A stretch of 64,000 nucleotides of DNA from positions 90,939,181-91,003,180 of the forward strand of contig NC_044984.1 in the NCBI RefSeq assembly GCF_008728515.1. Direction: 5' to 3'. A program made the position numbers and the translations under genes. Origin of the DNA: Papio anubis (taxonomy: Eukaryota > Chordata > Mammalia > Primates > Cercopithecidae). Every line of letters begins with the position of its first letter. Positions within the stretch are counted from its first letter, which is position 1. The notes below the pieces were generated by a model. The model saw only the letters and a program-made list of their open reading frames with translations, was not told the origin of the DNA and searched no databases. Positions 10,660-21,307 of this stretch are shown in pieces.

Positions 10660-11255
10660 TAGAGAGGCAGAAGAGCATAGAGCATTCATTAAGAGTGAGG
10701 GATCTAGGTGGGACACGGTGGCTCACACTGTAATCCCAGCACTTTGGGTGGGCAAGGTGGGTACATCACTTAAGGCCAGGAGTTTGAGACCAGCCTGGCC
10801 AACATGGTGAAACGCTGTATCTAGTAAAAATACAAAAATGAGCTGGGTGTGGTGGTGCACACCTGTATTCCTAGCTACTTGGGAAGCTGAGGCACGAGAA
10901 TCACTTGAACCTGCTGGGATGTGGAGGTTACAGTGAGCTGAGGTTGCGAGCCAAGATCGTGCCACTGCGCTCCAGCTTGAGCGACAGAGTGAGGCCCTGT
11001 TTCAAAAAAAAAAAAGAGTGAGGACTCTGGAGCTAGACTACTTAGGTTTGAATCCCTCCCATCTGCCACTCTTTAAGTCATTTCTTGTTGGGGAAAATCA
11101 CTTAATCTCCTTGTGTTTCAGTTTGCTCCTCTGTAAAATGGGGAGGATCACACTAGGACTCCTCTCATAGGGTCATTATGAAGATTCAACGTGTTAGTAT
11201 TTGTAAAGCTCTTAGAGTGTTGCTCGGCACACAGTAAATGTTATATACATATATT
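10660..11255 (+). mobile_element. MIR, split by an Alu
   Basis: The part at 11024-11255 follows the MIR pattern: gactctggagctagac, aatcacttaatctcc, cctctgtaaaatgggg, and a tail with cacacagtaaatgtta. The 5' piece lies at about 10660-10700, before the Alu at 10701-11013. Confidence 0.75.
10701..11013 (+). mobile_element. Alu inside MIR
   Basis: Full dimer with poly-A. The 10-base target duplication aagagtgagg is at 10691-10700 and 11014-11023. Confidence 0.94.
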
Positions 11256-11296
11256 TTATTATTCCTACTCATTTACCTTCTCACTTTTGTTTTTAG

Positions 11297-11431
11297 GATG
11301 TTCAACCTGATAAAGAAATTGTTGTGGACGCGATAATGTTCCTATGGCAGAAATGCAAATTAGGAATTCAGCGGCTCAATATATCCAGAAATGACTATGC
11401 AAAATTCACCCAGAAAATCAGTACTAACAAA
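11297..11431 (+). CDS. CFAP54: CFAP54 coding exon 4 of window
   Basis: The acceptor is cacttttgtttttag. Forty-five codons in phase 0 read DVQPDKEIVVDAIMFLWQKC and on to FTQKISTNK. The donor aaa|gtattc is weak because only the GT and the +3 A match the consensus; a cryptic gtacta lies 11 bases upstream at 11421. The length is a multiple of three, so skipping this exon would keep the frame. The segment has the aromatic/hydrophobic spacing of an amphipathic helix (IVVDAIMFLWQKCKLGI). An old MIR ends about 40 bases before the exon. Confidence 0.86.
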
Positions 11432-11669
11432 GTATTCCTTTTGCATTTCCTTTCACATGTTTTTTGCTATTGCTAATTCAAGTTGCCATACACATTTCAA
11501 ATCTAATTTTTTCCTATTTTTCACCTGGTTAATGACTTTCATTTGCATATATACATATATAAAGAAGATATTCTTTCTAGTGCTGAGTGACTCTTTATTT
11601 TAATGTGTGTTCCCTGCACTCCTGTTCTAATTTTGTTTGTTGTGAGGTGTGAAGAGGTGTTTCAGGTCT

Positions 11670-11968
11670 TTTTTTTTTTTTTTGGCAGTCTCGCTCTGTC
11701 CTGGAGGCTGGAGTAGTACAGTGGCGTGATCTCGGCTCACTGCGACCTCTGCCTCCTGGGCTCAAGTGATCCTCCCCAGCTCAGCCTCCCTAGTGGCTGG
11801 GGCTACAGGCATACACCACCATGCCCAGCAATTTTGTTTTTTTTTTTGTGGATATGGGGTTTTACCATGTTGCCCAGGCTGGTCACAAAGTCCCGGGTTC
11901 AAGCAATCTGCTCATCTCAGCCTCCTAAAGTGTTTGGATTATTATAGGTATGAGCCACCACGCTTGGT
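11670..11968 (-). mobile_element. Alu
   Basis: Reverse-complement dimer from poly-T to ccaccacgcttggtc, with several small changes. Confidence 0.92.
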
Positions 11969-11979
11969 CTTTTCAGGCT

Positions 11980-12287
11980 TTTTTTCTTTTTTTTCTTTTT
12001 TTTTTTTTAGATGGAGTCTTGCTCTGTCACGCAGGCTGGAGTGCAGTGGCACAATTTTGGCTAACTGCAACCTCTGCCTCCCGGGTTCAAGCAATTCTTC
12101 TGCCTCAGCCTCTGGAGTAGCTGAGATTACGGGCATCCACCACCATGGCCGGCTAATTTTTGTATTTTTAGTAGAGATGGGGTTTCACTATCTTGGCCAG
12201 GCTGGTCTTGAACTCCTGACCTCATGATCTACCGGCTTTGGTCTCCCAAAGTGCTGGGATTACAAGTGCGAGCCCCTGTGCCTGGCC
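11980..12287 (-). mobile_element. Alu
   Basis: Reverse-complement dimer immediately downstream of the previous Alu in the same orientation, from a T-rich run to ctgtgcctggcc. Confidence 0.94.
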
Positions 12288-12317
12288 TCAAGCTTTTAAG
12301 TGAAGAATAAATATAGT

Positions 12318-12628
12318 ATGGGCCAGGCGCAGGGGCTCATACCTGTAATCCCAGAACTTTGGGAGACCGAGGCAGGTGGATCACCTGAGGTCAGGAGTTC
12401 GAGACCAGCCTGGTCAACATGGTGAAACCCTGTTTCTACTAAAAATACAAAAATTAGCCAGACATGTTGGTGTGTGCCTGCATACCCAGCTACTCGGGAG
12501 GCTGAGGCAGGAGGATTGCTTGAACCCAGGAGGCAGAGGTTGCAGTGAGCTGAGATCACCCCATTGCATTCCAGCCTGGGCAACAGAGTGAAACTCCGTC
12601 TCAAAAAAATAAATAAATAAAAATAAAA
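12318..12628 (+). mobile_element. Alu
   Basis: Full dimer with an (AAAT)-rich tail. The target duplication aataaatatagt is at 12306-12317 and 12629-12640. Confidence 0.95.
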
Positions 12629-13031
12629 AATAAATATAGTGTATCTGAGGTCATATAACCTTGGTTAAATTCAAAAAGAAGATTAATAATAGAGAATACA
12701 GAGAAGTAAGAGTGTCAGGTTTTCTCCGTCCTGCAATAATATATTTAGACTATTTAAAAGAGCTACTTTATAGGAGGGAGAAGGGTGTGCATTTGAATAT
12801 TATAACCTGGAAACTTAGGAGAAAAGATTTTAGTAATTACAAATATCGTAGCTTTGGTAATTTGGAAGCTGCATAAGATTAGCTACATTAGTATGCATAG
12901 GTGTGATTTTTGTCATGTACTCTGTTAAGTAATAATGTGAGTACATAAATACCATTTTATCATCTCAGGTCCCAAAATGTGATAGTTGGTTTTATGTGCT
13001 AAACTTTGGGGATACAGGCATGAAAGACAAT

Positions 13032-13341
13032 TTCTTTCTCTCTCTCTCTTTTTTTTGTTTCGAGACAGAGACTCGCTGTTTCACCCAGGCTGGAGTGCAG
13101 AGGCACGATCCTCGCCCACTGCAATCTCCACCTCTCGGGTTCAAGTGATTCTCCTGCCTCAGCCTTCAGAGTAGCTGGGATTACAGGTGTGCGCCACCAC
13201 GCTGGCTACTTTTTGTATTTTTAATAGAGACGGGGTTTCACCATATAGACCAGGCTCATCTCGAATTCCTGACCTCAAGTGATCCACCCGCCTCAGCCTC
13301 TCAAAGTGCTGGGATTACAGGCGTGAGCCACCACACCCGGC
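13032..13341 (-). mobile_element. Alu
   Basis: Full reverse-complement dimer with a perfect 13-base target duplication (catgaaagacaat) at 13019-13031 and 13342-13354. Confidence 0.96.
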
Positions 13342-13780
13342 CATGAAAGACAATCTAAGGCACCTGATGTGGAGCCTGAAACACCTACTTCCCCCTCACT
13401 CATAAGGAGGATGTTGATAGTAATCATAATAGCTGCTTTGAATGGACAGTGAGAACTTTTGAGGATACAGATACTATTCACTGATACGTACAAATAACAG
13501 ATCATAAATTTCCCATGATGGCTATAGATGTGCAGACTCTAAACTTAAATGAATCTACTTTATGAATTTATATAAACAGATTGATTACTAAATATCATTT
13601 TAAAAGGATTACTGAGTTTTATTTATAATTAAGACATTAATAAAGAGGGGTACCTGTGTAATATTTCCATATGATTAGAACATGGTTTTTTTTCAAAGAA
13701 GTATAAGTTTTGAAAAATGTGACTATTTGTACAGTTTTATATACTCTTAATTGATTTTGCTGTGTATTTTCTCTTTTTAG

Positions 13781-13931
13781 TGGATTTATCTTCTGTGGCA
13801 GATAAATGAAGTAATTCACTGCTATAAAATGGAAGACATTGACATTGTGGTAGTGGCAGAAGTCACATTACGGTTAAGTGAAATATTGGAATCTTTAGGA
13901 AGCCCAGGAAGAAAATTTAAACAATCTCTAG
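13781..13931 (+). CDS. CFAP54: CFAP54 coding exon 5 of window
   Basis: A good pyrimidine tract (gtgtattttctctttttag) precedes TGG. Fifty codons read WIYLLWQINEVIHCYKMEDI and on to LESLGSPGRKFKQSL, then one base of a split codon before gtaaaa. The segment is strongly helical (two Trp, many Leu/Ile/Val), followed by a Gly/Pro/Lys loop at the end of the exon. It joins a 7.5-kb intron crowded with repeats. Its final base combines with AC of the next exon to form Asp. Confidence 0.88.
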
Positions 13932-14149
13932 GTAAAATGTTGGCTGAAAAATTGTATACATATGTAAATACCATATATATAGGTATGATACCAAATACAG
14001 GATAACTTCTACTAATGGAAACTAGGCACTTTAATGTTATGCTTCATTGAGGATTTATAATTAGAGATAGATAATAATATAGTTTCATCCAGTGGATGTT
14101 AGGAAGGTTTCATGCTCTCTGGTTCAATGAGGGACAAAACCCTTTTTGT

Positions 14150-14445
14150 TGCCAGGCGCGGTGACTCACGCCTGTAATCCCAGCACTTTGGGAGGCCGAA
14201 GCGGGCGGATCACCTGAGGTCGGGAATCCAAGACCAGTCTGACCAACATGGAGAAACCCCTTCTCTACTAAAAATACAGAATTAGCTGGGCGTGGTGGCA
14301 CATGCTTATAATCCCAGCTACTAGGGAGGCTGAGGCAGGAGAATTGCTTAAACCTGGGAGGTGGAGGTTGCGGTGAGCCGAGATCGTGCCATTGCACTCC
14401 AGCCTGGGCAACAAGAGTGAAACTCCGTCTCAGGAAAAAAAACAC
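14150..14445 (+). mobile_element. Alu
   Basis: Full dimer. The target duplication aaaccctttttgt is at 14137-14149 and 14446-14458. Confidence 0.95.
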
Positions 14446-14551
14446 AAACCCTTTTTGTCTTCTCATATTCCTTTTCTCTCCTTTTCTCTGTTCCTAATTG
14501 CTACCTACTCCCCTTTACTCCTCTCTCTTTCTTTCTTTTTTTCCTTTCTCT

Positions 14552-14842
14552 TTTTTTTTTTGAGATGGAGTTTTGCTCTGTCACCCAGGCTGGAGTGCAG
14601 TGGCACAATCTCAGCTCACTGCAAGCTCCACCTCCCAGGTTCAAGCGATTCTCCCACCTCAGCCTCCCGAGTAGCTGGGATTACAGGTGCCCGCCACCAT
14701 GCCTGGCTAATTTTTGTATTTTTAGTAGAGACAGGGTTTCACTATGTTGGCCACACTGCTTTCAAACTTCTGACCTCAAGTGATCCACCTGCCCTGGCCT
14801 CCCAAAGGTTTGGGATTGCAGATGTGAGCCACCGCACCTGGC
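14552..14842 (-). mobile_element. Alu
   Basis: Full reverse-complement dimer after a CT-rich run, ending caccgcacctggcc. Confidence 0.95.
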
Positions 14843-14896
14843 CACCTCTCTTCTCTTTTATCTTCCTTTGTTTTCCTCCCCTTCCATTTCCCATAA

Positions 14897-15003
14897 GAGT
14901 GAATGCTTGAAGGAAGATTCTGTTTTGGACACTGTCATATTCTTGGCACTCACCACATCACCTGACACAGTGTAGGAGATCAAGTAAGTACTTGTTGAAT
15001 GGA
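14897..15003 (+). mobile_element. L2 3' end
   Basis: The pattern is gaatgcttgaaggaag, then cacctgacacagtgtagg and gtacttgttgaatgga, typical of a diverged L2 tail. Confidence 0.55.
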
Positions 15004-15485
15004 TCAGTGTCATTCTACTTTCTCCTTTTTTATTTTCTTTCTTCTAATTCCTTTCTCTTAAAATTCTTTCTTCATTTATTGTTTCTCCTCTACTTTCTCT
15101 CTTCTTATCCTTATCATCTTTCTCTTTTTGCTTTCATTTCCTAGTCCCCCAGCCCCCATTCTTCCTGTCTCAACGCCTTTTTCTTCTCCTTCATTCTCTT
15201 CTCCATTCAGGAGATGTCTTCTCTCAAAGGATGGCCTTCTGCTCTGACCTCCTTGTTCTTTGTTCTGCCTCTGGTTGCAGCCCTGTACTGTATTTAATGG
15301 AGTGGGGATTAATGTGGAGGGCTCCATAGAGGGTATTTACTTTGCTGTTTCACCCCACTTATAGAGCATGTATGACATCTGGAGGACTCCGTAATAAAGT
15401 TATTGTTTACTCGGAGATTCACTAATCTGGCTCTGCCTGTCTTCCGCTGTTGAGTGTGGCTTTTCAGATGAAGTTTTAGAGCCAT

Positions 15486-15640
15486 GGTTCTCAAATTTTG
15501 ATTGTTATCAATATCACCTGAAAGGTTGTTAAAAACGTAAGGCCCAAGCTCTGTCCTACTTCAGCTAGCCTGGACCTTCTCAGTCTTTATTCGTTTCCCA
15601 GGTGAATTTGATATAGATCGAAGTTTGACAACCATCATTT
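15486..15640 (+). mobile_element. MER5-type hAT relic
   Basis: The pattern ggttctcaaattttgatt, atcacctgaaaggttgtt, and gtttgacaaccatcat matches MER5-type non-autonomous DNA transposons. A young Alu inserted directly at its downstream end. Confidence 0.65.
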
Positions 15641-15655
15641 AAAAGTTTCTTGCCA

Positions 15656-15956
15656 GGCCGGGCGCGGTGGCTCAAGCCTGTAATCCCAGCACTTTGGGAG
15701 GCCGAGACGGGCGGATCACGAGGTCAGGAGATCGAGACCATCCTGGCTAACACGGTGAAACGCCGTCTCTACTAAAAAATACAAAAAACTAGCCGGGCGA
15801 GGTGGCGGGCGCCTGTAGTCCCAGCTACTCGGGAGGCTGAGGCAGGAGAATGGCGGGAACCCGGGAGGCGGAGCTTGCAGTGAGCTGAGATCCGGCCACC
15901 GCACTCCAGCCTGGGCGACAGAGCGAGACTCAGTCTCAAAAAAAATAAAATAAAAT
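15656..15956 (+). mobile_element. Young AluY, Old World monkey type
   Basis: Nearly consensus Alu with a perfect 15-base target duplication (aaaagtttcttgcca) at 15641-15655 and 15957-15971. Diagnostic-looking variants are ggctcaagcctg (not ggctcacgcctg), gggcgaggtggcgggc and gagatccggccacc, which I associate with cercopithecid AluY subfamilies. It is the least diverged repeat of the window. Confidence 0.93.
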
Positions 15957-17590
15957 AAAAGTTTCTTGCCATCGAACACATTCATTGGCCTCAGGTCGTA
16001 TTTCTGAAATGTCCTGGCTGAAAATGCTTTTTTTTCCTTTTAAAAACTTTTGTTATGCAGAACTTTAAATATAGAGAGAAAAAATAAATCACCATTATGC
16101 ATCATCCAGCACCAATAATTATCAACATCTTTTTCAATCTTATTTCATCTCTCCCTGCAACATTTCCCCCTCTATGAGTATTTTAAAACAGATATGTAAT
16201 TTTTCCAGCAAATACCACCCCACCATATGTATGTATGTGTATCCAACTATTTATCTAACAGATAAGGATTTTTTTTTTTAACATAAAACCACAGTGCTGT
16301 TATTATATCTTACAAAATGGGGAATAATTCCCATGTCCCTGATTGTATTCAAAAATATCTTTTAAAGTTGGTTTGTTCCAATCAGAATCCAAACAAGGCC
16401 CACACATTGTATTTTCTTGACATGTCTCTTAAATCTCTATAATCTCTAATGGTTTCTCTCCTTCCCACTCCCCTTTCGAGACATTTATCTTTTGAAGAAA
16501 CTGAGTCATTATCCTGTGGGATTTTCCACATTCTGGATTTGGCTATTTCCCTCCATGTGATGTTGGTTAACTTGCTTCTCACCTGGTAGTTAGATCTGGA
16601 TGCTTACTTAGATTCTGGTGATACTTTGTTAAGAAGAATTCTTGCCAATTGTCTTATTTTTCAGCAACAGTACTTCATAGGTAGTGCTATTTACTCCCTT
16701 GCATTGAATCAGGAGGCACACCATGCCTAGTTATCCCACTTTCTGTGCTATAAAGATTTATCTGTGAGTTCAGGTCTAGGTTGGTTCCCCAGAAGCAGGT
16801 TCTGAGATAATGATTTGAGTGAAGTAGTTTATTTGGGACTTTATCCAGGGAAGCACAGTGGAGAAGTGAGACGGGGAGGAAAGGAAGCCCCAGGTAATGC
16901 ACCGTAAGTTAATGAGAAGGCTGCTGTTGTGAGTTCAGGGCCTATTCCCATGAGGGACCTCTAGGAGCCCATATAGAACAAATACAATGAAGTTGTATTT
17001 CTACAGATTTTATCTGCCATTGGTAGAGGGCCGTTAGGAGACTGGGGGTAAGAAGCCAGGAGGGACTCCTAACTTCTCTCATTCCTTTTGCATTTATTAC
17101 ACTGCAGTCTTCAATGAAGAACTTACTTCATCACCTGTTTGGCTAGTCTGATTATTTTTGAGTATGTAATGGACATTATTATTTCTAAATATTTTGTAGA
17201 AATAATTGAGGCTTTGGATGATGTTTTTCTAGGGAAGATTTATGCTTGCTTTTAAAACTAGATGCATGAAGGCACTAATACTCTAGGATCCCATTATTCC
17301 AGTTTGAGGGATTAAGATATTTTGAAGATGAAATGCTTTCTCCTTGAAGATCTATTTCCAGTTCACCCTAACTTCTTTTGCTTCTCATCTTTGGTGGGCC
17401 CTGGATACCAATCCCTGTTGCTTTTCTCTCAAGGCTATCAGAGGTATCACTCAGTTTCTCAGCTTCTCTCTCCAGAATTGACATAAGCCCCAGTGGGAAA
17501 AGTAGCTCTGATGTGTTCTATACTTTCTGTCCTCCCTTTCCAAGATTCAGATGTGACTCTGTGATACTATGATATATATATGTATCTATG

Positions 17591-17740
17591 CAGTTGACCC
17601 TTGAACAACATGAGGGTTAGGGGCACCCATCCTAAATCCATGTTTTGGCTCCTCCAAAACTTAACTCTGATAGCCTGCTGTGGACTGGAAACCTTCCCAA
17701 TAACATAAACCATCAATGAACACATGTATTTTGTATGCTA
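17591..17740 (+). mobile_element. Tigger/MER2-like DNA transposon fragment
   Basis: It begins cagttgacccttgaacaaca, the conserved terminal sequence of pogo/Tigger-type elements, and continues with gggttaggggcacccatc and cttaactctgatagcctg. It is much shorter than a complete element. Confidence 0.7.
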
Positions 17741-18462
17741 TATATATATAAATAATTATTTTTGTCCACAGTTCCTGGCTCATGACTCCCATAGTTCTCA
17801 TTTCCTAAGTGACTAAAACAACAAGCATACCTTTTGTTCAAGAGTGGCTTTTTGTCCTTGGTTCCTGAAGTAGTTTCAGATCAGCTTTGGAGCATTAAAA
17901 GTGAAAGAGAGTCTTTTGTTACAATGTTAGGGCACATTAGGCCTCAGAAGCAGACCTCAGAAAACAATCTCTCTCTTTCTCTCTTTCTCTCTCTCTCTGA
18001 CTTTCTACTTTCCTCCTTTCACCTGCTCCTTTTTCTCTTCAAGGATGGCCATAGAAACTGAAAATATAATCTTCTCCTGCCTCTCTGTCTTGGAGTTGAT
18101 CATAAAGAAATTCTCTAACCTACCTTGTCTGACTGTAGGACATAAGACTCATTTCAGAAGGGGTCCTGCCCCATACCCAGGAGGAAGGAATGTGGTACAG
18201 CAAGGCCAAGAAGAATCTGAACAGACAGGCCTTGCTGGGTATCTTAGTCCATTTTCTGTTGCTTATAACAGAATACCCGAAACTGAGTAATTTATAAAGA
18301 AAAAGACCTTATTTCTTACAGTTGTGGAGGCTGAGAAATGCAAAGTCTAGGGGCTGCATCTGGTGAGGGCTTTCTTACTCATGGAGACTTTCTGCAGTGT
18401 CTGAGGTGGTGCAGGGCATCAATGATAGGGGGCTGAGGAAGCTACCTCAGGAATCTCTTCCT

Positions 18463-18766
18463 TTTTTTTTTTTTTTCCTTTGAGACAGAGTCTCACTCTT
18501 TCACCCAGGCTGGAGTGCGGTGGCACGATCTTGGCTCACTGCAGCCTCCGCCTCCTGGGTTCAAGTGATTCTCTCGCCTCAGCCTCCCGAGTAGCTGGGA
18601 TTACAGGCATGAGCCACCACGCCAGCTAATTTTTTTTTTTTATTTTTAGTAGAGACAGAGTTTCACCATGTTGGCCAGGCTAGTCTTGAATTCCTGACCT
18701 CAGGTGATCCACCCGCCTCGGCCTCCCAAAGTGCTGAGATTATAGGTATGAGCCACTGCACCCGAC
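18463..18766 (-). mobile_element. Alu nested in the medium-reiterated repeat
   Basis: Full reverse-complement dimer with an 8-base target duplication (ctcttcct) at 18455-18462 and 18767-18774. Confidence 0.93.
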
Positions 18767-18796
18767 CTCTTCCTCTTCTTATAAAGTCACCAGTCC

Positions 18797-19062
18797 AGTC
18801 GGGGTGGGGGGTTAGGGGAAGGATAGCATTAGGAGGAATACCTAATATAGATAATGGGTTGATGGGTGCAGCAAACCACCGTGGCATGTGTATACCTATG
18901 TAACCTGCACGTCCTGCACATGTATCCCAGAACTTAAAGTATAATAAATTAAAAAAAGATACAAAACTCTGAAATGACATAAAACAGGACCAGTAAGTAA
19001 AATATGAGTGAGTGTAAGGTATTTTTTGAAAAATAAACTTAATATATTTCCAGAAAAAAAAA
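18797..19062 (+). mobile_element. 5'-truncated L1 with 3' transduced sequence
   Basis: 18797-18957 is the L1 3' UTR end (ggatagcattaggagga, gggtgcagcaaaccacc, cagaacttaaagtataa) with AATAAA at 18943 and a short A-run. It continues with about 95 bases of non-L1 sequence holding a second AATAAA at 19032, and ends in poly-A at 19054-19062. A 16-base target duplication (ataaagtcaccagtcc) encloses the whole unit at 18781-18796 and 19063-19078. Confidence 0.9.
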
Positions 19063-19299
19063 ATAAAGTCACCAGTCCCACTCCCATGATAACTCATCAA
19101 TCCATTAACCTGTTAATCCATTAGTCTATGAATGAGTTAGCCTATTCATGTGAGGAGAGCCCTCGTGACCCAGTCATCTCTTATGGGATCCATCTCTCAA
19201 TACTACCACATTGAGGATTAAATTTCAACATGAGTTTGGAGGAGACAAATATTCAAATCATAGCAATAGGCTTCTAAAGGGTATTAGATCATACCCTTT

Positions 19300-19890
19300 T
19301 TGTCCAATCACATTTCTGCACAGCTGTACATCCGTCAATTTATGCGTATCTAATGAAGTCTCCATAAAAGGTCCATGAGGACATGGTGTAGAGAACTTCT
19401 GGATAGCTGAGCACTTGGAGGTTCCTGGGGGGTGGTGGTCCTGAGAGGGCAAGGAAGTGCCATGCCCCTTCCTTTATGCCTTGTGCTATGTATCTCTTTA
19501 TCTGTATCCTTTGTAATAACCTTTATGATAAAATGATAAACATAACTGTTTCCCTGAGTTCTGTGAGCCACTCTTGCAAATTAATCAGACCCAGGAAGGG
19601 GACCATGGGAACCTTAGTTTGTAGCCAGTTGGTCAGAAGCACAGGTAAAACCAGCTGGGGCTTATGGTCAGCTTTGGAAGCAGGGAGCAGGGTGGGGGGC
19701 AGCAGCAGTCTCATGGGACTGAGTCCTCAATCTGTGTGATCTGACTCTATCTGCAAGGTAGTGTTGGAAGTGAACAGGGTTGGAGAATACCCAGCTGGTG
19801 TCCACTGCAGAATTGGTTGCATGTTTGGTATGTGGGGACCCCCCCACTCCACATTTGGTTACAGAAATCTTGTTGATTGTTGTGGCATGA
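19300..19890 (+). repeat. LTR-like repeat, family not assigned
   Basis: The text ttccctgagttctgtgagcc, agttggtcagaagcacagg, tcatgggactgagtcctc and cagctggtgtccactgcag looks like a retroviral-type LTR or similar dispersed repeat that I have seen but cannot name. Confidence 0.45.
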
Positions 19891-19944
19891 GAACAGGGAA
19901 AAATTGTTTTTTATCTCCACACTTCCTTCCTAAGATCCTGGCCA

Positions 19945-19985
19945 TGTATGTATGTATGTATGTATGTATGTATGTATTTATTTAT
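19945..19985. repeat. (ATGT)n microsatellite
   Basis: Eight perfect tatg units followed by three tatt units. Confidence 0.93.
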
Positions 19986-20101
19986 TTTCACCATCTTTTT
20001 AGTTTGTAGATTAAAAAATATATAGTTTCCAGCTTTTCTTCAGCCAAGAGAATTTTTCTACATTATCCATTACTGATTACTTTTTAAAAATGTCTATTTC
20101 T

Positions 20102-20410
20102 GGCCGGGCACAGTGGCTCATGCCTATAATCCCAGCACTTTGGTAGGCTGAGCCAGGTGGATCACATGAGGTCAGGAGTTCAAGACCAGCATGGCCAACA
20201 TGGTGAAACTCTGCTTCTACTAAAAATATAAAAATTAGCCAAGCATGGTGGCATGTGCCTTTAGTCCCAGCTCCTCGGGAGGCTGAGGCAGGAGAATCAC
20301 CTGAACCTGGGAGGTGGAGGTTACAGCCGAGATCACACCACTGCACTCTAGCCTGGGCAACAGAGTGAGACTCCATCTCAAAAAAACCAAACAAACAAAC
20401 AAAAAAAGAA
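20102..20410 (+). mobile_element. Alu
   Basis: Full dimer with an (AAAC)n tail. Target duplication gtctattt at 20092-20099 and 20411-20418. Confidence 0.94.
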
Positions 20411-20752
20411 GTCTATTTGTTACTTAATGTTATTGTTTTATTTACTAGTTACTGTGGGGGAGATTATTGTTTTATATCATTATAAATGGGCTAAATAAAA
20501 TTTAAGTTATTGATTCTTTGTCAACATGTTTCATTTCTGAAGAGCTAATCAATATTGGAGCATAATCCATTTATACATTTGAAAATTTCTATATTTATGT
20601 AATGAGAGGTTGTCCCCATTTAGATATATAAATTCTTATAACTTCTAAGAATGTTATTCTTAGCACCTTGTTGCCACATAAAACATAAAGTACAAGTCTT
20701 CTCTGATATTTGTCCAAATTGATGACGTTTCTATGCTGTTATTTTCTGAAAG

Positions 20753-21066
20753 CTTATTTATTTATTTATTTATTTATATTTTGAGATGAAGTCTTGCTCT
20801 GTCACCCAGGCTGGAGTGATAGTGGCTTGATCTTGGCTCACTGCAACCTCTGCCTTCTGGGTTCAAGCAGTTCTCCTGCCTCAGCACCCCCTAGTAGCTG
20901 GGATTACAGGCATGCGCCACCACGCCTGGCTAATTTTTGTATTTTTAGTAGAGGTGGGGTTTCATCATGTTGGCCAGGCTGGTCTCGAACTCCTGACCTC
21001 AGGTGATCTACTCGCCTCGGCCTCCCAAAGTGCTGGGATTACAGGTGTAAGCCGCCGCACCTGGCC
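20753..21066 (-). mobile_element. Alu
   Basis: Full reverse-complement dimer whose tail has turned into (TTTA)n (20756-20778). Target duplication tctgaaag at 20745-20752 and 21067-21074. Confidence 0.95.
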
Positions 21067-21307
21067 TCTGAAAGATTTTAAATGGACCTTATAGAATACA
21101 GAGAAAGATGATATTGATTTGTTGATATATATTTGATTTGGTTTGTTACAAGATTTTTTAAAAATTACCTTATAGAAGAAAAAAATTTAATTACATGGAG
21201 TAAATAATTTAGTGCTTAGTCACATTCTAGTGTGAATCATTTCTAAGATTATGGGTAATTAAAAAGTAATTAATTTAGCATAAAGTTTTTTATGATTATG
21301 ATTCACT

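Larger units (their letters stand above)
8485..11296 (+). other. Intron between exons 3 and 4
   Basis: It contains an L1 3'-end fragment (about 8980-9130), Alus at 9501-9815, 10226-10540 and 10701-11013, an (AATTC)n run near 9852, and a MIR split by the third Alu. Nothing recognised between 8485 and 8970. Confidence 0.75.
11432..13780 (+). other. Intron between exons 4 and 5
   Basis: It is dominated by four Alus: 11670-11968 (-), 11980-12287 (-), 12318-12628 (+) and 13032-13341 (-). The unique-looking stretches 12641-13018 and 13355-13780 show no feature I can name. Confidence 0.75.
18240..19265 (+). repeat. Medium-reiterated repeat split by an Alu and an L1
   Basis: Outer parts 18240-18462, 18767-18796 and 19063-19265 read as one familiar dispersed repeat: cttagtccattttctgttgc, gagtaatttataaagaaaaa, atctggtgagggc, agtcccactcccatgata, caaatcatagca. 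I cannot name the family. It is cut first by an Alu and then, 14 bases further, by an L1. Confidence 0.55.

Noticed and set aside
14386..14910. Open frame of 174 codons on the plus strand
   Set aside because: It runs from the end of one Alu through a CT tract into another Alu. There is no coding signature outside the repeats.
18663..19100. Open frame of 145 codons on the minus strand
   Set aside because: It crosses an Alu, an L1 3' end and the transduced tag, so it is a composite of insertions.
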